Below, in pieces: positions 57,901 to 64,000 of a stretch of DNA of 64,000 bases (position 1 is the stretch's first letter; each line of letters opens with the position of its first letter). Source of the stretch: Cunninghamia lanceolata (lineage: Eukaryota > Streptophyta > Pinopsida > Cupressales > Cupressaceae); the NCBI GenBank assembly GCA_027924645.1, contig BSBN01000254.1, positions 14,206,501 through 14,270,500 on the forward strand. Direction: 5' to 3'. Under the pieces are notes generated by a model. It was not told where the DNA came from, did not search any database, and saw only the letters and a program-made list of their open reading frames with translations. A program made the position numbers and the translations under genes.

Positions 57901-59281
57901 CAAGCCTATATTTCAGATACTTAACAATAGATGTCAACTTATCCAATTTATCTTTAGAAGTGGAATCATTTCCTTGAGTATTCTGAGACCTATTATTTGG
58001 ATTCTGCAGAATTCTTACATCATCCCTTCTATTTGTCTTACCAGATGCTTTCCTATTGTTTTCAATATTTGTTGCAATTCTGAAAGCATCCCTAAGGCTA
58101 ACAGGACTCTTATCCTTTAACTTATATGCTGTCTTGGAATCAAAAGAATTTATATACAATACCATGCACATTGGTTCATTTGGCCTCATATGAGGTGGCA
58201 ATTTATTCAACACTCTAGTAAACCTAGCATTAAAATCAACAACATGCTCATTTGACCCCTTGACAATACCAGTGAATTCATTGCTAATAAAACTAAGGCC
58301 AATCTTATCTCCATACCATTCTCTAAAAACCCTCATAAAGTCATCCCACCATGTAATACTTTGATTAGATAAGTTTTTGTACCATTCCCTAGCTTCATCA
58401 ATCAAGGATTGCATAAATAGTTTCATAAATGCATCTTCATGCTCAACTTCAAAATTATCCATAACATTGTGGAAAGCCTTCAAAAGATCTTCTCCTAACA
58501 TAACATTATTTCTTGAAAACATTGGTATTTTAGACCTTATGTGTTTTTCAATGGGATTGGGATAACCAGGAATGCCATTGAAGTCCAATTGCCTGAACCT
58601 ATCCAACTGCATAGGATGTCTACCAAACTGACTGATATTTGCATTCTTATTAGCATTAACATTTTGATTTCTTACGTTGTTTAATGACATCCTAGTATTA
58701 TTTGCATTTTATCTCAGATTGTTTTGAATATTTTGATTCATATGTTGATTAAGTCCTTGGTCATTTCTAAGGATGTTCTGATCATTTTGTTGATTTTGAA
58801 CTTCATTTGTCTGCTAGTTTCTGAGCACATTTACATTATCAAGGGTGGGAACTAAATATTGTTGAGCCATTTTTATAGCTTGTACCTTTTGTTTCATATC
58901 ATCTCTTATTCTCAAAGCCTACAAATAGTACAGTTCTGCTTTGAGATTCCTAATTTCCTCTGCTAGCTCATCATCTCTTGGCATAGAAGATGATGGTCCT
59001 TTTCCATTAGGTTCATCATTATCCCTTGGGGATTCTGGATCTTCAAATGTATCAGGGGGATCTAAGGAAGGGCATTCCTAAAACACCTTTGATCTAAACC
59101 TCATCCTGTCACCTTGTTGTCTTTCATATATTTCTTGAATCTCAGCTTCTGTGTTTGAAAAATAAGGTGGTTGTTCTCTTGAGGATCTAGGATTATCTTG
59201 GATATCATGTTCATTTCTAGAGTTGGGTGAGCTTTCATGACCAGTTTGAGTTTGAGTAGTTCCCTTTTTTATACACATCAT
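57901..59281 (-). pseudogene. Gag N-terminal and capsid part (G3)
   Basis: 58690-57728 is open for 320 residues: Asn-rich N-terminus, RHPMQLDRFRQLDFNGIPGY, capsid AREWYKNLSNQSITWWDDF and FREWYGDKIGLSF, and RKASGKTNRRDDVRILQN. 59281-59078 is the N-terminal end (MMCIKKGTTQTQTGHESS), with stops in between. Start at 59281 corresponds to the G1 start near 3978. Confidence 0.83.
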
Positions 59282-59421
59282 TTTTGGTAATTTTGGGAAT
59301 AAAGGATTGTACAGGGATCTTCTCCCCTACATACAACTTCTATGTTACCGGCTAGGAGATTTTTTTGGAGTCACCACCCACAATTGGGAACTAAATTTTA
59401 GACTAGGGTTCCTACACAGAA

Positions 59422-59439
59422 TCCCCAGTAGAGTCGCTA
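59422..59439 (-). promoter_or_regulatory. Primer-binding-like site (G3)
   Basis: Minus strand TAGCGACTCTACTGGGGA, matching the G1 site at 4125-4142 with substitutions at CNG-type positions. It lies next to the LTR edge at 59445. Confidence 0.5.
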
Positions 59440-59444
59440 AATCC

Positions 59445-60555
59445 ATTGGGTTTTCTCCCAACTAAATGTTTTCTAAGTATTCCTATAAGGTAGTCATCAC
59501 TCATCAATAGGATCCTTGGGTCAGGGGCCAACAATACAAGAGACAAACTCTAGATGTCTCCTCTCTATCTTTAGGCTCTTTAAAACCTAAGGGAGTATTT
59601 CCTATTCAACATTCATGGGATAAACCTATAAACTTGCTGGGATATTGATATAAAGCAGATAAATCCTCTCTAATATAGACCAAAAATGTGAAATAATTCC
59701 AAAGTGGCTAGCTTTGGGCTTTATATTCAGTTATGAACCAAAGGATTTGGAACCTAAAACTCCTTCTAAAATCCTAAAGGTTTGGGAATGATATTTGATT
59801 TTGTTTTATGTTTGGCTGCAAGACTAGGGCTTTGAATCATAACCTCAATACTCTGGTGCCTTTCTCTGGGCACAGATTCAAATAGACATATACATGTGAA
59901 TGATTCTCATAAACTTAAACGAATAATCAAGTTTCAAGGGGTTTTGTTAGTATTTGCCTTACAAACACTACCTAAGATAGAGTATTCAGTTATCTCTGCT
60001 TACAAACATCCTTATTGCAGTATATTATTCTTCACACTTAGCCTAAAACATTTAATCTATTCCTTGAACAAAAGTAAGAGATTAAGCATGTAACATAGTG
60101 AATCTATATTCCTAAATCTCAAATAACCCTTAGTCACCTAGATTTAGAAGAACACATATAACTTGGAGACAAATAACATAACACATGCATAAAGCATTAC
60201 TCATTCAAATCGACATGAAACTAATAAGATTTATGAAAAGACATTCACATATAACTCATAAAATTTCAAGACAAGAGATGAGATAACCAACAAGCTTGTA
60301 TTTTATTTAGTCTTCAAAATTTCCCAAATCTTCAACAACACAAAAATGAGTAACATAGTTCTTTTATAAACCAAGAACGTGCACTCAACATTGATTACAT
60401 TATCATTTCAAAAGTTGCTTGATACAATGCACCACCAAGATGGTGTTGAGAGCATTAATTTCATTTGAGAGAAGAAGAGAGAAAAAGTAGATGGTCTTGG
60501 GAGATGTGTAGCCACTTGAAGATATGCCTTGTTAATGCTAGGGAGATGGTGGTTG
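59445..60555 (-). repeat. 5' LTR of G3
   Basis: Begins CATTGGGTTTTCTCCCAAC (compare TGTTGGG in G1) and is collinear with 4147-5290 over about 1.1 kb. The outer end lies near 60555-60575, where ORF B' begins. Confidence 0.65.
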
Positions 60556-60564
60556 GCTTGTTCA

Positions 60565-61659
60565 AACGTATGACCCATACTTGTCCTTCCACTCGCTGTA
60601 TGTCTTTTCAGATGGCCAGAGGAATGAGATAATCTCTACAATTCTACCATTATGACTGACATACTTGGCATCCAATATAGTCTTCACATTCTTAGCAAAT
60701 ATTTCAAAATTTATTTCAACTGTGTGCAGCTTGTCAAGTGATAAGCTCAACACCTGCATAGTTGGATTGCCATCATCACAACTAGTGGGAATTAATTGGT
60801 AACCAGTATCTATTGTCTCCTTTTTGCACTTGTCTAGGTCTTTAGTTTTCTCATCACCCTCCAAAATGTGTGGAAACCATTTTGTATCCATCTTCTCTAT
60901 AGCTTGCATCTTCTTCACCAAAACCTAATCTAATTTCAATTGAAAACCAACAACTCCCTCAAGATGCTATAACATGTCCATCACTAGTTTTAACTCAGGG
61001 GGTACTTGTGCATCAAATCTTGAACACCTGTGAAAATGTCTGACCTATGCAGTCCTTGGCAGCCACCTAGTTTTTACACTTAATAACCTCTACTTATCAG
61101 ATTCATGTTTCTCATAGGCTATCCTTAATTGTGAATAAGTCCTCCATGTCTCCTCCACTCTGGCAAATATTTTTGTCACCCTATTTTTGATCAGATTGGT
61201 GACCATATCTTTCACTTTATTCACCTTTTCCTCCTTCAATTTTCTATTATCTTCCTTTGATTCTCTGATTTTTGATTGGAGACACTCTGTGTTAGTTGGG
61301 AAGGACTTTGCTATTGGAATCACTAGAGGGGGAGATGAAATACTGGCTCCTAATGACAATTGTTGCTTCAATCTATTATTTTCTATAACTACCTAAGCAT
61401 ATTTGAGCTACAACTCATTATGATCCTTCTGCAATTTATTAGTGATTGCTTCTGCAAATTGTGTAGTCTAAAAATTCAAGCTAGCAGCTTGGGGAGCAGG
61501 GGTGTTAGATACTCCTTTTATTATTATATCCCCAACCAATTCCCCCAATTCAAGCCTAGGCTTATTATTATTTGGGGCTAAAGCCCATATTGCCAGTGTT
61601 TCAAATCTAGGGTTTAAGGTTGCACCCAAGAGAGCCTTTTCAATCTATTCACCTATTAT
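60565..61659 (-). pseudogene. Unknown ORF B' (C-terminal part)
   Basis: 61440-61650 matches ORF B (TLAIWALAPNNN, LGELVGD). Downstream are a Lys/Glu-rich coiled coil (SKIRESKEDNRKLKEEKVNK, 61371-61090) and a 119-residue open piece at 60921-60562 (HILEGDEKTKDLDKCKKE, SLSLDKLHTVEINFEIFAKN). B and B' together cover most of the family. B' ends at the inverted LTR-like edge at 61660. Function unknown. Confidence 0.55.
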
Positions 61660-63789
61660 TATTACTAAATAATATTCTCACCTAATTTAACAAAGCCTAA
61701 GTTACAGTTGTCATAAGAGGGATAAAAGAAAATTTTTAAGTGTATGATCAATTAGTTGAATGCATGATATCTTGGCAAGAGAACAACAAAGATCATTTGT
61801 CAGGATAATGTGACAGTCCAATCAGAACTATCAAACCATGATGACAATTGAAGTTTTATCAAATGACAAGAGATTAGACATCCAATGAAAGAAAGGTATC
61901 TAACTGGTTTTATCTTTCAGCTATGATGTGGTTGAATTATTCAAATATCACAATTTAGTGTGAAGGAAAGGTATTTATAAACTATCATTTCATTATCATG
62001 TTTTAAACATATGTTTCAAATTAGATTTATTTATTCTATCCTATGCAATTGATTCAAAAAGAAAACATACATAAATCATGTGCATAAGGTAAAATAACTA
62101 ATCATGTTTAAGAGAATGTTTAAATGTGTCCCACACAAGCCGTGGGAGTGACTAAACTGAGCCAATGCAAACATTGTGCAAGATATAAATCTATGGATAA
62201 AGGAAAAGAAAGGAACACATGAGGAAAATGGATATCCATCATTGCCTTATTGAAGGTTGATCCTCTTGTCTGGCAGATTGATCTTCATGTCTTCATCTTT
62301 TTGCTCTTGATCAGGACAATAGACCTACAAGGTTGAAGAAAGGTTTTGTTAAAAGCTCCGGATATGCAGATTCATCATATGCTTTATCAATCGACAAATA
62401 AAACTTGCAAACATTATGCATTAATGTGATTGGATAAAAATTAGACGTGCAATAAATTAGATCATCATGAGAAAGATCAATCAACTTTACAAAGGTATGT
62501 TCTTATGCTAACTTATTTGTTTACTGTGCAGGTATAGGAAAAGTAATGTTGTTGATTTGAGGACATTAAAGCATGTGGAGAAAATGTATCTCCCACAAGG
62601 GTAGAGCCCAACATGCTTCCTTCTTATTCACCCAAGAAGGATATCAGATTGTGATAAACAAAGTAAACTATCATGCAATAGTCAACACATCAAGTCAAGC
62701 ATAAAGGTTATCATAGAGAGGTGAAGAGGAGTAGTTGCTCCTATAAACTATGCTCATATCAGAAAGAGCTTGTCAAAGAGAGCATCATGTTCAAAATAGC
62801 TTGTAAGAGACATAATATGCTTCATGTAAGAGCATTAATGGAATAAGCAGTGAAAGTATGACGTTCATACAATGAATTCATTATAGGACCAAATAGATGC
62901 AATGAAGAGAAATAGTGTAAGGATGTCATTGTCTTAATTAATTGGAGGCATACATCATACCTCATGACAAGTAAAGGTTAATGAAGTGATCACACAAGGA
63001 ACATGAGCTATAAGAATCATATGTATGTGTAGGAGTGATAAACAATTACATCATATGTTGTTGTCCTTATGTTATGTTATCAAGAGATTATGTTCAAATG
63101 AGATACATCAACAAAAGAAGATACAGTTGAAAAGAAGAGGGCAACAGGTGTATTAAAGAATGAATAGTTTCATGACCAAAGTTCTAGTTTTTATGACCAA
63201 AGTTCCAAGATACATGTAGAAATATAAGGTACTGTTCCATTCTTATCATAAATAAGGTGTGATGTAGTAGTCTTGTATAACCAATAGGTACAAGTCATAA
63301 ATGATATAAATCAATAGCTATGAAGGACATCACAAGTACACCATTTATGTTTTTATCATGACATCATAAGTCATGATCATATGAAGAGGAACAAAGGAGT
63401 ACAGAATAGCTAGCATGAAGGACATGAGGTACAGTGATCCAAAGAATGTAGTACAGCCATAGGAGATACAAGATAATACATAAATACTAAAGTACAGTGA
63501 CAAAATCAAGATGCATTAAGGTTGTTCTAAAGACAAAGGGGAAAGGAGCTATCTGGTTCTTAATATAATACCAGGTAAGCTTCAACATTTCTTTCATCTC
63601 CCTAAAAGTCAAGATCATTTAAAATGCAAAATGTAGAAATGGACAAATGGAACATCATATCATATTTGTAAATGAGGTACGAACTTATAGCATGTGGAAC
63701 TAGTAAAGAAACACTTCAAAAATGACTACATTAGGAAAAGTAAAAGGACACAATACAGTCATGAAAGAGACAACCAAGAATATATTGTT
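61660..63789 (-). repeat. Inverted diverged copy of the 5.1-kb element end
   Basis: Reverse complement resembles 52000-54035: matches near 61665-61710 (TTACTAAAT, CACCTAATTT), 61985-62040 (AAACATATGTTT), 62130-62165 (CCCACACAAGCCGTGGGAGT) and 62520-62620 (CCCACAAGGGTAGAGCCCAA). The outer edge TATTACT lines up with the TGTTACT end of the first copy. No coding signal. The right edge is set by the next repeat near 63790. Confidence 0.65.
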
Positions 63790-64000
63790 AGATTCAGGAC
63801 TAAACACTGAGAGGGGAGGTGAATCAGTTATCCAAAACTTTCTTCCGATTAAGCACTTAAATCCACTTTGTAATTCAGTAGCATAATAATAAATTAATCA
63901 TGGAAACTTAATGCATTAAATCAAGAGTAGAAACACATCAACACATAAGACACCAAGATTTTGATGTGAAAAACCTAGTTAAGGGAAAAACCATGGGGTG
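63790..64000. repeat. Start of a further repeat at the right edge
   Basis: TGTTAGATTCAGGAC near 63787, then ACACTGAGAGGGGAGGTGAA and later GATGTGAAAAACCTAG and GGGAAAAACCATGG. This text resembles the end of a dispersed plant LTR-type repeat. It runs out of the window and cannot be classed here. Confidence 0.3.

Larger units (their letters stand above)
48370..60560 (-). mobile_element. Ty3/gypsy family G copy 3, split by a 5.1-kb insertion
   Basis: Minus-strand order: LTR (59445-60555), PBS-like site, gag, protease, aRNH, RT, RNase H, non-coding tail (48939-48370). The insertion at 48940-54035 divides tail from RNase H, and its removal restores the exact junction seen in G2. No integrase. It is broken by stops, with the palm changed to YQND. 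Confidence 0.87.

Noticed and set aside
1..64000. tRNA, rRNA, CRISPR array or ordinary host gene
   Set aside because: No tRNA cloverleaf, rRNA or direct-repeat/spacer array was recognised by eye, and no intact exon structure with a known host protein was seen. A covariance-model scan was not possible.

Overview
This window looks like transposon-packed intergenic DNA from the nuclear genome of a large-genome seed plant. A gymnosperm (conifer type) is the best guess. It is AT-rich, no single-copy host gene is recognisable, and the protein-coding signal I could assign is retroelement-derived. The organism guess rests on two things: Tat/Ogre-like Ty3/gypsy elements with a second (archaeal-type) RNase H, and a GIY-YIG Penelope-like element (PLE). 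PLEs in plants are known to me mainly from conifers.

Layout, left to right. 1-5290 is the 5' half of a Ty3/gypsy element on the minus strand (family G, copy G1). 5291-10193 holds a hairpin-rich TGTAT/ATACA repeat field and a decayed ORF of unknown function (A'). 10194-35490 is copy G2 of family G, split inside gag by a 19.6-kb nest. The nest is a chromodomain Ty3/gypsy element (14298-33856, target duplication TAATG). Its 3' LTR is split by a PLE (14391-27593, 13-bp target duplication). The PLE in turn carries a 6.6-kb insertion (16161-22792) that encodes an unknown, roughly 1,450-codon ORF (A). 35491-about 45029 is a minus-strand Tat/Ogre-like element, cut at its integrase by the G2 junction, with a repeat-rich 5' region. 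45030-48369 is a second unknown ORF (B), which aligns distantly with A. 48370-60560 is copy G3 of family G, interrupted by a 5,096-bp non-coding insertion with TG...CA ends and a TCACC duplication. 60565-61659 is the C-terminal part of another B copy. 61660-63789 is an inverted diverged copy of the 5.1-kb element, and another repeat starts near 63790.

Main points. (i) All three G copies place the archaeal-type RNase H between protease and RT, while the Tat/Ogre-like element here has it after the retroelement RNase H. (ii) G2 and G3 both lack integrase and share the same coding/non-coding junction, so the loss came before amplification. (iii) Both inverted arms of the PLE carry a hammerhead-ribozyme-like core. 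(iv) The unknown ORFs A and B look like members of one undescribed element-borne protein family. (v) In-frame stops in A, A' and B are almost all TAG, the pattern expected from CHG-methylation decay of CAG codons.

Limits: all boundaries were read by eye, percent identities were not computed, and no database was searched. Element names are family-level calls.
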